Part shown: positions 39,007 through 47,536 of the stretch, piece by piece | Layout of the letters: every line of letters starts with the position of its first letter | How positions within the stretch are numbered: position 1 is the first letter of the stretch | IMG/VR virus record: IMGVR_UViG_3300032116_000256 | Coordinates: 1 to 55,148 of that record | Strand: one strand, 5' to 3' | Length of the DNA stretch: 55,148 nucleotides | Source: a virus | Notes under the pieces: generated by a model | Told to the model about the DNA's origin: nothing | What the model saw: the letters and a program-made list of their open reading frames with translations, nothing else | Databases searched by the model: none | Position numbers and translations under genes: made by a program

Positions 39007-41307
39007 TTATAGGGTGCAAGCTCCACCCGCGCAGCCTTGGGTGTCATCTTGCGGTTCTTCGATTTTTACTTCTTGTTTAACTTCTTGTTTCGTATGTAAT
39101 GCGGTCTGCGTGTCGCCGTCAAACGTATTTGTGTAGTAAAGATTTTTAATACCATACTTATAAGCCAACATTAAGTCTCCAACAAGTTCTCCTTGGCTTG
39201 GAATTTTATTTGGATAGCGAGTGGCGTTGTAATAAAGGTTAGTTGAAATGCTCATGTCAACAAACTTTTGAAGAGCAGCAACTACTTTTAAATATCCTTG
39301 ATTGTTCGGCATTTCAAATGCAAGAGTATAATTATCCTTGTTATTTTTGATATGAGGAACAACAACAGGAATAACACCAGCCTTTGAACGCTTATAAGAA
39401 ATCAATGAGCGTGGAGGCTCAATGCCATTAGTTGATGATTGAATTACAGAACTAGATTCGACAGGCATCAAAGCAGTCAAAGTGCTGTGACGCATACCGT
39501 GAGCTTTGATTTCCTTTCGCAGATCTTCCCAATCGCAATGAAGCTTTTCAGTAACGAACTCATCAATATTCTTGCAATAAGTGTCAATTGGCAGAACGCC
39601 CTTTGAGAACTTTGTTTCAGAGAACAAAGCGCATGGACCCTTTTCTTGAGCCATCTTAACTGAAGCCTTGATGAGATTATAACTCACAAGTTCCATGATA
39701 GCGGCAGCTTTGTTGGCAGCATTCTTATCGGTATACTTAACTCCAATATTAGCAAGATAGCCAGCGAGATTACTGACGCCAACTCCAAGACTGCGACGAT
39801 TCTTGGCAAAATTAGCAGCGGCAGGAACGAAATAATTTTGATGATCGATTAGGGCGTCAAGCATACGAACAATAATTTCGCATACAGATTCCATCTCATC
39901 CTTAACTACTTCAAGAAGATTAACGGCAGATAAAATACAAACGCCGATTTCTCCATTAGGATCATTCAAATCTTTGATTGGCTTGAGCGGATGATTAACC
40001 TCAAGGCAAAGATTGCTGGTATCTACTTGGGCATTCCAAGAGCCATGTGAATTTGCATGGTCAACATTCATCAAATAAATGCGGCCAGTTTCTACACGCT
40101 CCTTAGAGAACAAGAAGAACAGATCGCGAGCATTTACTATCTTTTTAAACTTGAGAGACTTATTCTTTTCTGCCGCTTCGTAAAGCTCTTTAAACTCGGG
40201 CATACCAAAGCTATTCCAAAGTTCTGGAACCTCATGATAAGAGAAAAGAGTGATGCTTTCGTTTTTAATTAGACGATCATAAAATGTACGATCAAACCCA
40301 ATGCAGTAATCAAGCTTACGAACTCGGTTATCATCAGTGCCAGCGTTATTCTTTAGAACAAGAATGTCTTCAATATCATGATGGAACCAAGCCATATTCA
40401 CTGTTGCCGAGCCACCACGAATGCCGTTCTGATGGCAAGACTTCACGGTAGACTCAAACATCTTAAGGAATGGAACTGGTCCAGTATGACTAACCATGCC
40501 ACCCTTAACTGGCGCATTGACGGCGCGAAGACGACTTGCGTTAATACCGATGCCATAACGATTTGCAGTAGCAAAACCAATGGCGCTATTATTAGCGAAG
40601 ATAGAATCCAACGAATCATCTACGCTGAACAAGGCACAAGAAGCATAAGACTTTAGAGTTGTTCTAACTCCAGCCATGATTGGCGTGGGAAGATTAATCT
40701 TATGTTGGCTAAAATAATTGTAAGCCTTCTTGATATAATTAGTCCGATCACCCTTATAATCCTTGAACAAGGTCATTGCAATAAGCATATAGGCGAATTG
40801 CGGGGTTTCGTATAGCTTCTTGGTAGTTCTGTTCTGAACTAGATACTTTTCACAAAGCTGCTTAATGCCAGCGTATGTAAAAATAAAATCACGATCATGA
40901 CGAAGGCATTCATCGAACTTATGAAACTCACGCTCATCATACCATTCAAGAATGGCGGGATCATAAACTTTATTTTTAATATTATCTTTTACGAAATCAA
41001 TAAGCTTGGGGGCATTTTTGCCGCCCCAAACTTCTTTGCGTAATTGATAATTTAAAAGACGAGAAGCAACATATTGATACTGAGGCTTTTCTTCAGAAAT
41101 TAATCCAGCAGCAGCTTCAATCAATGTGTTGTGGATATCTCTAGATGAGATTCCATCAAAGAAAGAAAGGTTTGCATTCATAGCAACTTCCTCAAAAGAG
41201 GTATCGTTGATGCCAGTGCAAGCCCATTCAAGAACTTTATTGATTTTATCGGCGTCGAACTTCTCAATTTCTCCGCTTCTCTTCTTTACTGTCATTAATT
41301 TTTTCAT
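39007..41307 (-). CDS. nrdA: Class I ribonucleotide reductase, large subunit
   Basis: 766 residues from MKKLMTVKKRSGEIEK (a second Met four codons in is also possible). ATP-cone-like start, then YASCALFSVDDSLDSIF, NRYGIGINASRLRAVNAP, GSWNAQVDTSNLCLEVNHP (active-site Cys region), NLAGYLANIGVKY, TALMPVESSSVIQSSTNG, and C-terminal GCAGGACTL with the redox CxxxxC pair that receives electrons from glutaredoxin or thioredoxin. Normal full length, no intein. Two bases from nrdB. Confidence 0.93.
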   Translation of the reverse strand: MKKLMTVKKRSGEIEKFDADKINKVLEWACTGINDTSFEEVAMNANLSFFDGISSRDIHNTLIEAAAGLISEEKPQYQYVASRLLNYQLRKEVWGGKNAPKLIDFVKDNIKNKVYDPAILEWYDEREFHKFDECLRHDRDFIFTYAGIKQLCEKYLVQNRTTKKLYETPQFAYMLIAMTLFKDYKGDRTNYIKKAYNYFSQHKINLPTPIMAGVRTTLKSYASCALFSVDDSLDSIFANNSAIGFATANRYGIGINASRLRAVNAPVKGGMVSHTGPVPFLKMFESTVKSCHQNGIRGGSATVNMAWFHHDIEDILVLKNNAGTDDNRVRKLDYCIGFDRTFYDRLIKNESITLFSYHEVPELWNSFGMPEFKELYEAAEKNKSLKFKKIVNARDLFFLFSKERVETGRIYLMNVDHANSHGSWNAQVDTSNLCLEVNHPLKPIKDLNDPNGEIGVCILSAVNLLEVVKDEMESVCEIIVRMLDALIDHQNYFVPAAANFAKNRRSLGVGVSNLAGYLANIGVKYTDKNAANKAAAIMELVSYNLIKASVKMAQEKGPCALFSETKFSKGVLPIDTYCKNIDEFVTEKLHCDWEDLRKEIKAHGMRHSTLTALMPVESSSVIQSSTNGIEPPRSLISYKRSKAGVIPVVVPHIKNNKDNYTLAFEMPNNQGYLKVVAALQKFVDMSISTNLYYNATRYPNKIPSQGELVGDLMLAYKYGIKNLYYTNTFDGDTQTALHTKQEVKQEVKIEEPQDDTQGCAGGACTL

Positions 41308-41379
41308 AAAAAGTAAAATAGGGTAAATGGTTTTACATGAAAACCACAATCAGCCATGAAAGAAAATTTCTGGCTAGAA

Positions 41380-41850
41380 TTATTTGTAACGCTTAACAAA
41401 AGTTAGTGTATCCAAACTAAATCCGTTGTTCATATAAAACATTTGGATTCTTGGATCACCGCCATTAGACATATAATGGCACGACAAAAAGTCAATACCT
41501 TTTGCAACGATATGTTTTTCAACAGCTTCAATTACTCTGAAGCCTCCAATGCCTGACTTGCTAGTTGAGACCCAAATGATTTCATTTAGACCCATTTTAC
41601 CGCAAGCCCAATCTTGGGTAATTATACCTACAAAAATAGATGTAGGTTTGTCATTTTCAAAATGAACAAAGACAACAGCATTTTCCTTGAAAGATAAAAG
41701 GATCTGATATATCTGATCTTTCAGATGATCGATGTTCCAATCCCCAGCAACATGACGCTGCTTTTTAAGAACCTTTTGCAGAAGATCACCCTGCTCCATC
41801 TCAGTTAAGATGGAGCGGAGTTCCTTGATATCCATTATTCTCTTAACCAT
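41380..41850 (-). CDS. GNAT-type acetyltransferase-like protein
   Basis: 156 residues. ENAVVFVHFENDKPTSIFVG, NEIIWVSTSKSGIGGFRVIEAVEKHIVAKG and MFYMNNGFSLDTLTFVKRY follow the order of GNAT strand 4, acetyl-CoA loop (unusual SGIGG rather than R/QxxGxG/A) and the YxxxGF end. Substrate unknown. The start overlaps the upstream stop by one base. Confidence 0.6.
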   Translation of the reverse strand: MVKRIMDIKELRSILTEMEQGDLLQKVLKKQRHVAGDWNIDHLKDQIYQILLSFKENAVVFVHFENDKPTSIFVGIITQDWACGKMGLNEIIWVSTSKSGIGGFRVIEAVEKHIVAKGIDFLSCHYMSNGGDPRIQMFYMNNGFSLDTLTFVKRYK

Positions 41851-42611
41851 TATTTAATGAATTTAAGAAGTGCGCGAGCTTCTTTCGAAGGGATATCTGA
41901 CCAAGACTTCCAATTGGCTGCATCTTCATTTCGATAAGATTCGTCTTTCCAAAGTTCACGAAGCCACTTTTTGAAGTCTGAGAATTCGCCTCCAGTTTCA
42001 GCAAATTTTTTGCTAAGAATTCCTTGCGGAGAAACATCAGCAGATCCATCTACAGTTAGAGCGGAGGCTTTGGCTCCATTGCCTTTGGCAATTTCATCTT
42101 CACCAACGATATGAATTCCAAGATAATTTCTTACTGTGCGAACAAAGGAACGGTTTGCCGCAATAGTCTCAAGAAACTTTTGCCCAAAGCCATCTGTATT
42201 TTCAAAAGTTGCATTTGCAACATCCATAGACGAAATCGTAGTCCATTCATCTTCTGAGCTATTAACATTAGTTTCGAAATTATTGATCCAATCAATAGAA
42301 CATGAAGCTACGACATAATCACGCTCCAGCTTTGGAAACTGGAATTGAACGCGAGAATAGCCACGAAGCTTTGCGACCTCCTTGATTCCCCCCAGCTTAA
42401 TCAGAAGCTGTTCGTCGCGAAGACCATCGCCTGTCTCTGGAACAGGTTGGTTTCTACGATTGAACCAATCTTTATTTGGGTAAAGGTGCGTAGGGTTGAC
42501 CATTGCGCGCCAATTTACTGTACCATCTTTATTAAAGATGTAGTTTACATTGTTGATAAGTCCGCGTTCATCACGAACTGATGGCCTGTCGATTTTTGGT
42601 GTTTCGCTCAT
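41850..42611 (-). CDS. Conserved phage protein, possible single-strand annealing factor
   Basis: 253 residues from MSETPKIDRPS. The centre VASCSIDWINNFET, ANATFENTDGFGQKFLETIAANRSFVRTVRNYLGI is like the A-x-x-R-A-x-x-R-A-I-R-N-x-L-G-I helix of Rad52/Erf-type annealing proteins. That is only a pattern resemblance. Ends with FKKWLRELWKDE. Overlaps the GT9 gene start region by 41 bases. Confidence 0.4.
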   Translation of the reverse strand: MSETPKIDRPSVRDERGLINNVNYIFNKDGTVNWRAMVNPTHLYPNKDWFNRRNQPVPETGDGLRDEQLLIKLGGIKEVAKLRGYSRVQFQFPKLERDYVVASCSIDWINNFETNVNSSEDEWTTISSMDVANATFENTDGFGQKFLETIAANRSFVRTVRNYLGIHIVGEDEIAKGNGAKASALTVDGSADVSPQGILSKKFAETGGEFSDFKKWLRELWKDESYRNEDAANWKSWSDIPSKEARALLKFIK

Positions 42612-43767
42612 CTTTAAGAATATAGAAGTGTTCTGCCTCTTCCCAGAAGTCAGGATGATCAACTACTTTTGAATATCTGTCAACCTTTGGTTGATCATTT
42701 TTCCATGATAGTTTTGAAGCGTAAATTTTTCCATCCGAAATAACAATTTTTTCTGATGAGAAAATGCAGTCTTCATTTACCTGATCTGAGTTTTCTATAT
42801 CCTTTTTACCAAAAAAATCTTCTTTGTCAAGCCCAAAGTCAAAGAATTTTTCAGCAAGCCGTCCCCAATCTTGATTATCTTCTGCAATTAAAATTAATTT
42901 AATACCCAAAGATTTGATTTCTTCTAGGTAAGAAACGGAAATCTTGTCTGAAGCGATGATTGTGAGCGCAGCGATTTTTGTTTTTATCTTGCTGATGATG
43001 TCAAGAGAAATTTCTTGATCAGTAATTAAATTTAAAAAGCAAACAGTAGCTAACGATGGGATGAATTTTTCATTAAAAAATAAATCCATTCTAATATTGC
43101 AAATCTTATCTTTGATCACTGCTGGCAGCGGCCCACCATTTGGAATGATTTCTATAACTGGAGTGTGATAACTGTCACCAATAAAAAGAGTTTTTACTTT
43201 TTCTAAGTCATTAATAACTCCTAGCTTATCCAGTGCAGCTTTTGCTATCGCTTCTGGCATGATCGTATTTATCTTTTTATCTTTTTCCTTCAAAGAGAAA
43301 GATGGTTTGCCATGTTTCTCCCAATCAACTTCAATCAAAGATTTGTTTTCCTCGCTGCCCCAAATTGGATAACAGTTTTGAGCGTAGCAGTAAGAATAAA
43401 GAGTTACCATTTTTCGATCAAAAAATCCAGCAAAATGCGCAGACAAGCTATCAACTCCAAGATAAAGAGACGAATTTTTAATCACAAACGCAAGTTGTTT
43501 GATGTTTGTCTTGCCTCTTATGTCTAAGTCTACATTTGCCACAGATTGATCCTCTGGCAATCCCACATGAACGATTTTATATTCAGGAGCGTATTCCTTA
43601 ATAAAAGCAAAGACTTTAGGCCAATAGTCATATTGCCGAGAGTTTCCTTTGCCGCTGGTTTGAAACACTATGTATTTATCCAGTGGGATTGGATAATAAG
43701 CCTCAAAAATAAACGGCTTTGTTATTTTTACCCCGCATGAAAGAGCGTACCTGTCTAATAAATGCAT
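42571..43767 (-). CDS. GT9 (heptosyltransferase-like) C-terminal half plus extra domain
   Basis: 398 residues starting MHLLDRYALSCGVKI. YIVFQTSGKGNSRQYDYWPK, YKIVHVGLPEDQ, FVIKNSSLYLGVDSLSAHFAGFF and KMVTLYSYC are the C-terminal Rossmann half of GT9 enzymes; the N-terminal half is at the end of the gene just upstream. From residue about 185 a second region (VKTLFIGDSYHTPVIEIIPNGG, TIIASDKISVSYLEEIKSL) looks like another Rossmann-type domain of unknown use. One base separates its ATG from the upstream TAA. Confidence 0.7.
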   Translation of the reverse strand: MHLLDRYALSCGVKITKPFIFEAYYPIPLDKYIVFQTSGKGNSRQYDYWPKVFAFIKEYAPEYKIVHVGLPEDQSVANVDLDIRGKTNIKQLAFVIKNSSLYLGVDSLSAHFAGFFDRKMVTLYSYCYAQNCYPIWGSEENKSLIEVDWEKHGKPSFSLKEKDKKINTIMPEAIAKAALDKLGVINDLEKVKTLFIGDSYHTPVIEIIPNGGPLPAVIKDKICNIRMDLFFNEKFIPSLATVCFLNLITDQEISLDIISKIKTKIAALTIIASDKISVSYLEEIKSLGIKLILIAEDNQDWGRLAEKFFDFGLDKEDFFGKKDIENSDQVNEDCIFSSEKIVISDGKIYASKLSWKNDQPKVDRYSKVVDHPDFWEEAEHFYILKDERNTKNRQAISS

Positions 43768-43768
43768 T

Positions 43769-45670
43769 TTAGTTTCTTGTGTTAAGTTCTATTACGTCCT
43801 TGCCGTTATGTTGATAATCAAATATCTTTTGAGTTCCGATGTAAGGTAAGTAAGCGATATCGAAATATCCGTCTCCATTGGCGTGACCTTCCATAGTCAA
43901 AAGATTTTCCATGAAAGAATTAAAAACAAGTTTCTTATGGACAAATGGATTAAAGTCTAGGATGTCGAAATATTCTTGCTTGGTGGCAAAATAAATATTA
44001 TAGTCTGGATAAAGTTTTTTAATTGATGGCAGCAATGAGGTTGACATGAAAACGTCTCCTGCACTTTGCGGCATCACAAATAATATTCTTTTACCTTTGT
44101 CGTCTTTATCAAGTAAGTCGGAAAATTCAACTTTAGCGTTTTCATTATTCTCCTTAATGGCGACCTTTTTAAAATACTCAAGCACTTGATCTCTAGTTCT
44201 TCCATTTTTAATTTGATCAAGCCAGCCTTTCACACCGTCATCATTGGCATCCACTGTCATAAGCAATATGTTTTTATATATATTTATGAGCCAGTCTGTA
44301 TCTGATTCGATTTCGGGTGGATTATAATTAGCGTTTCTCTGTTGGAATTCTGAATTATAATTCCATTCAACGCTTGGGGCATTATCAATAATCTCTTCCA
44401 GCTTCTTGCCTATGACCTCCGCTGATAGATTATCCAGAACAAACTGTCTTGCAGTTTTGCCCATATCCTTTCTTTTGGAAGCTGGCATCTTATAAACTCT
44501 TTCCAGCTTTTCGCAAATTGATTCTGGCAAGGTTGTAGCTTTAATGAAATTAGTTCCTGGTTCGTAGTAGGGTTTCCAATTAAGAGCCAAGCCGCCGCTT
44601 TCTTCAGTGCAGAAATCTTCTCCGCATGAATAATTTGTTACCAAAGTAATTAATTCAGTTAGCTTCGCTTCAGTGACTGGAATCTCTTGACCACCACTTG
44701 TGAATGGGTGGCAGTAAACGTCCATCAAATTATAAACTTCATTAAGTTGGGCTTCGCTTACGCCATTAGTTACATTCGTAGTTTCTACGGTATCTTTACC
44801 TCCACAAAATTTGCAAGAGATCTTTTGCCCTTCGAATGGCTTGATTTCAAACTGTTTGCACTTTTTGCAAAAATACGTTGTTAAAATATCCTCATTTTTT
44901 AAACCATTGTCCTTTATGAGTTTTTGAATATCCCAGCCTTCAGACCAATGGGTGTGCAATAGCAACTTGGCTTTTGATTTTGGATTTTTTTCCTTAAAGA
45001 GCTTGAACCCCTGCAAGAGATTAGGGACGCTTTTTCTCAATTGATTTCTGAAAACGAAACCAATAATGAATTCATCTGTCAGTTTAAACTCTGACCTTAA
45101 AGCTTTTCTAGCTTCATCTGGCAGTCTATAAAACGACGATGTTTCAGTTGCACCTCTTAATGTTTTAATAGATCCTGCTGGATAACCTAGACGCTCAACC
45201 TCTTTTGATGCGAAAGAGGCCCAAGCATAATAATGATTAACCTTTGGAATGATTTTCACCGCATCTTGATAGAGCGGCAAAGAATCTAAAGTAGTCCAAA
45301 TCATGCAATTTTTATTCCACCATTTCTTTTCAACCAATGGTGACAACGCCCAAATGTCTTCTATGCCAATATAAAAATCAGGTCGGAACTCTTTGATGAG
45401 AGAATCTATCTCCATCAATCCATAGGTAGCGGTTCTAAGTTTACCCTGATCAGAGGAAAATTCTTGAAGCTTTGAAGATTCTGGTAGTGTTCCAACAGCT
45501 TTCCACGGTAGAGTTTCAAGCTCTGGAGCTTCTTTTTCTCTGGTGTTAGCGAATTCAATTAAGTTATATTTCCCAGTTCTATAAAGATACCTGAGAATAT
45601 TTTTCATATTCTTACCGAATCCAGTAAAGATTCGGCTATGATTACTGTGGAAAACTACGGTCTTTTTCAT
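43769..45670 (-). CDS. GT4-type glycosyltransferase fused to N-terminal half of a GT9 domain
   Basis: 633 residues. Residues about 1-440: GT-B enzyme of GT4 type (FVFRNQLRKSVPNLLQGFKL, KAKLLLHTHWSEGWDIQ, MDVYCHPFTSGGQEIPVTEAKL with donor-site Glu, ARQFVLDNLSAEV). A zinc ribbon is inserted (CKKC 268-271, CKFC 286-289). Residues about 530-633: RILFVMPQSAGDVFMSTSLL and YNIYFATKQEYFDIL, the N-terminal half of GT9, ending just before the MHLLDRY segment of the next gene. Adds sugars to an unknown target (DNA, capsid or envelope). Confidence 0.75.
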   Translation of the reverse strand: MKKTVVFHSNHSRIFTGFGKNMKNILRYLYRTGKYNLIEFANTREKEAPELETLPWKAVGTLPESSKLQEFSSDQGKLRTATYGLMEIDSLIKEFRPDFYIGIEDIWALSPLVEKKWWNKNCMIWTTLDSLPLYQDAVKIIPKVNHYYAWASFASKEVERLGYPAGSIKTLRGATETSSFYRLPDEARKALRSEFKLTDEFIIGFVFRNQLRKSVPNLLQGFKLFKEKNPKSKAKLLLHTHWSEGWDIQKLIKDNGLKNEDILTTYFCKKCKQFEIKPFEGQKISCKFCGGKDTVETTNVTNGVSEAQLNEVYNLMDVYCHPFTSGGQEIPVTEAKLTELITLVTNYSCGEDFCTEESGGLALNWKPYYEPGTNFIKATTLPESICEKLERVYKMPASKRKDMGKTARQFVLDNLSAEVIGKKLEEIIDNAPSVEWNYNSEFQQRNANYNPPEIESDTDWLINIYKNILLMTVDANDDGVKGWLDQIKNGRTRDQVLEYFKKVAIKENNENAKVEFSDLLDKDDKGKRILFVMPQSAGDVFMSTSLLPSIKKLYPDYNIYFATKQEYFDILDFNPFVHKKLVFNSFMENLLTMEGHANGDGYFDIAYLPYIGTQKIFDYQHNGKDVIELNTRN

Positions 45671-46128
45671 TCTGAAACTTCGAAGCTTTTGCGAAGATAA
45701 TTTTCCAGATACTGAGCTACGAGTTCAGCTTCTCCAAGTTCAAAGCCAATAAGAAAAGACTGTTCGCCCTTTTTAATAGAAAAAGAAAATGCATTATCGC
45801 CACTCTTCTTAACGTAAGGGCCGAACATGATTGATGTAGTAGATCCTTGATAAGCATGAACAGTGGAGAACTTTGCAGACTCTCTTACTGCACGAATCAT
45901 TGACGCAGCCTCAACTTGATTAAGTTTCAACGCCGCAGTCTTCTCTGGATTTTTAGCGTTCTCGGAAAAAGACCCCTTCTTTGTCTCGTCATTCCATCCA
46001 GCTTGCTTCACGAAACTTACATAAAGATCTGGGGTCTCGCCTTTTGTTTGATCCTTTGGAGGCGCAACATTGAAAGAAAGAGCAGTTCCTGTATTTGACT
46101 TATTGGGTTTATAAAAGTTAAGGCGCAT
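45667..46128 (-). CDS. Hypothetical phage protein
   Basis: 153 residues from MRLNFYKPNKSNTGT. The core (LYVSFVKQAGWND, KTAALKLNQVEAASMIRAV, SFSIKKGEQSFLIGFELGEAEL) looks like a small beta-sheet plus helix fold, of the kind seen in single-strand-binding proteins, but I cannot assign it. ATG preferred over an upstream TTG. ATGA overlap with the GT gene. Confidence 0.6.
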   Translation of the reverse strand: MRLNFYKPNKSNTGTALSFNVAPPKDQTKGETPDLYVSFVKQAGWNDETKKGSFSENAKNPEKTAALKLNQVEAASMIRAVRESAKFSTVHAYQGSTTSIMFGPYVKKSGDNAFSFSIKKGEQSFLIGFELGEAELVAQYLENYLRKSFEVSE

Positions 46129-46138
46129 GTTAGTCAAA

Positions 46139-46144
46139 ATTATA
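46139..46144 (-). promoter_or_regulatory. -10 box upstream of 45667-46128
   Basis: TATAAT on the minus strand, 10 bases before ATG at 46128; no good -35. Just downstream of the terminator at 46184-46201. Confidence 0.3.
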
Positions 46145-46174
46145 AACTAACAGCTATAAAATTAAACTTAAATA

Positions 46175-46204
46175 AACAAAAAAGGCGCACTAAAGTGCGC
46201 CTTT
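46175..46204 (-). terminator. Rho-independent terminator
   Basis: Minus strand: AAAGGCGCAC, loop TTTA, GTGCGCCTTT then TTTGTTTA. A 10-bp stem after the stop at 46226. It could also work weakly in the other direction. Confidence 0.85.
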
Positions 46205-46225
46205 AAAGTCTATTTAGATTTTGTA

Positions 46226-46606
46226 TTAAACAGGGAATGAACCAGAAACACCAATTTGTTTACGGACAATTGGAGGATTCTTTTGACGCTCAATCTCTGC
46301 GACAAGGCCAGACTGAAGGCCAAATTCGCCAGTTACATTAATCTTTGAAGAGACCCATTCTGCGGCCATTCCAGTAGTAACTGCATCAAATGCAACGAAG
46401 GCTCCAGAGTCGGTTACGGGATCAAGAGATACAGTGCCAATGCTGGAAGCGAAATAATATTCGGGAGATTCGCCACTAGCGAGTTCTCCGGTATTCTTTG
46501 GCTCAATGGCAGTGATTCTCCAGTGAATTGTTTTAATTACATCAGCTAATCCACTCTCAAGTGGAGCGCAGTCTAAAGCGGGGAATTCCCATCTATAAGT
46601 AATCAT
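46226..46606 (-). CDS. Small structural-region protein, paralogue A
   Basis: 126 residues: YRWEFPALDCAPLESGLADV, IKTIHWRITAIEP and ending ERQKNPPIVRKQIGVSG. Close in layout to the next gene (46629) and to a family of small phage proteins (DUF7936-like, from memory) with a WxIxxLDC start and INPP-type end. Probably virion-associated. Own terminator follows. Confidence 0.7.
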   Translation of the reverse strand: MITYRWEFPALDCAPLESGLADVIKTIHWRITAIEPKNTGELASGESPEYYFASSIGTVSLDPVTDSGAFVAFDAVTTGMAAEWVSSKINVTGEFGLQSGLVAEIERQKNPPIVRKQIGVSGSFPV

Positions 46607-46628
46607 GGTAGTTTAAATTTTTTATATA

Positions 46629-47000
46629 TTAACTAATTGCTTCGTATCCAGTAACGCCAATTTGTTTACGAATAATTGAAGGATTTTTTTGTTTTTCTAT
46701 TCGATCCGAAAGGCCAGAATAAATGCCACCAACTCCAGAAATATTTAATTTTGCTTCTAGCCAATTAAAAACTATTCCAGTATTGAGTAAATCAAATGGG
46801 ATAAATGTTCCAGAAGGAGATATAGGATCAATTTGAGTTGCTCCTGCCTCTATGGCGGTGTAATAGCCAAGATCAGGATCTTCGAAGTTTTTAAGTTCAG
46901 ACGCTTTAATTTGCCAATGAATCGTTTGCACAACATTAGAAAATTCATTTTGCAATGGAATACAATCTAAACTGGAAATTTTTATTTTAAAATCAATCAT
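46629..47000 (-). CDS. Small structural-region protein, paralogue B
   Basis: 123 residues: FKIKISSLDCIPLQNEFSNV, QTIHWQIKASE, IEKQKNPSIIRKQIGVTG. Same length, same motif order and same C-terminal segment as the protein at 46226, so the two are a tandem duplication that has since diverged. Confidence 0.7.
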   Translation of the reverse strand: MIDFKIKISSLDCIPLQNEFSNVVQTIHWQIKASELKNFEDPDLGYYTAIEAGATQIDPISPSGTFIPFDLLNTGIVFNWLEAKLNISGVGGIYSGLSDRIEKQKNPSIIRKQIGVTGYEAIS

Positions 47001-47043
47001 TGTTGATTTGAATTAAGATTTACCTATATTATTGTCTACTTAC

Positions 47044-47256
47044 TCACTCTATGATAACTTTAGAAACATCATTTTCATCCCATTTTGTTTCGTCCATAGA
47101 ACCTTCGGTCTTTTTCTTTTTACGACGGAACTGAGAATAGCAGATAGCTGCTCTTTGTTTTTGATTTGGGTATTCTTTCAGCATTGTCTCAGAAGACATG
47201 CATGAAGCAATAAACTCATCCTCTTCTTGGTTCTTTTTCGGTGTTGGGATTGGCAT
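47044..47256 (-). CDS. Small protein resembling prohead/minor head N-terminal motif
   Basis: 70 residues. MPIPTPKKNQEEDEFIASCM then EYPNQKQRAAICYSQF. This opening (P-rich start, acidic, FxxxCM, EYPxxxQRxAxC) is found at the N-terminus of phage head-maturation proteins; here it stands alone with a Lys-rich tail and no protease domain. Role uncertain. Confidence 0.6.
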   Translation of the reverse strand: MPIPTPKKNQEEDEFIASCMSSETMLKEYPNQKQRAAICYSQFRRKKKKTEGSMDETKWDENDVSKVIIE

Positions 47257-47280
47257 ATTTATATTTACACAAATATTTAA

Positions 47281-47307
47281 TAAAAAACCCCCGATTTCTC
47301 GGGGGTT
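47281..47307 (-). terminator. Rho-independent terminator
   Basis: Minus strand: AACCCCCGA, short loop, TCGGGGGTT then TTTTTA. A 9-bp GC-rich stem just after the stop at 47312. Confidence 0.88.
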
Positions 47308-47311
47308 ATTG

Positions 47312-47536
47312 TTATCGGGAGCTTGTATACCTTGATCCTCGAAAGGTCACAGCCTTTACCTGATTCTTTGCGAATCGACGATTGCGGCCAGTATTGCGGT
47401 CCTCTACGGTGAGGAAAGAGGAGCCAAAGTTGACAAGACGAGCATTGATGACCTCGGTAGAGGTCTCAAGGCCAAAGAAACGTCCACTAGTGAGACGAAT
47501 CGTGTTAAGTGCGCGATTAGAACGTGTATTATTCAT
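47312..47536 (-). CDS. Small basic protein with own promoter
   Basis: 74 residues from MNNTRSNRALNTIRLTSGRF. Several Arg (RNTGRNRRFAKNQVKAVTFRG) and short strands suggest RNA or DNA binding. The ATG overlaps the TGA of the kinase-like gene upstream. It has a perfect-consensus sigma70 promoter (47548-47576) and a strong terminator, so it is expressed as a separate single-gene unit, probably early. Confidence 0.72.
   Translation of the reverse strand: MNNTRSNRALNTIRLTSGRFFGLETSTEVINARLVNFGSSFLTVEDRNTGRNRRFAKNQVKAVTFRGSRYTSSR

Noticed and set aside
39005-39019. Longer N-terminus of NrdB (MHPIK)
   Set aside because: Would need a TTG start inside nrdA; MKTVL start fits better.
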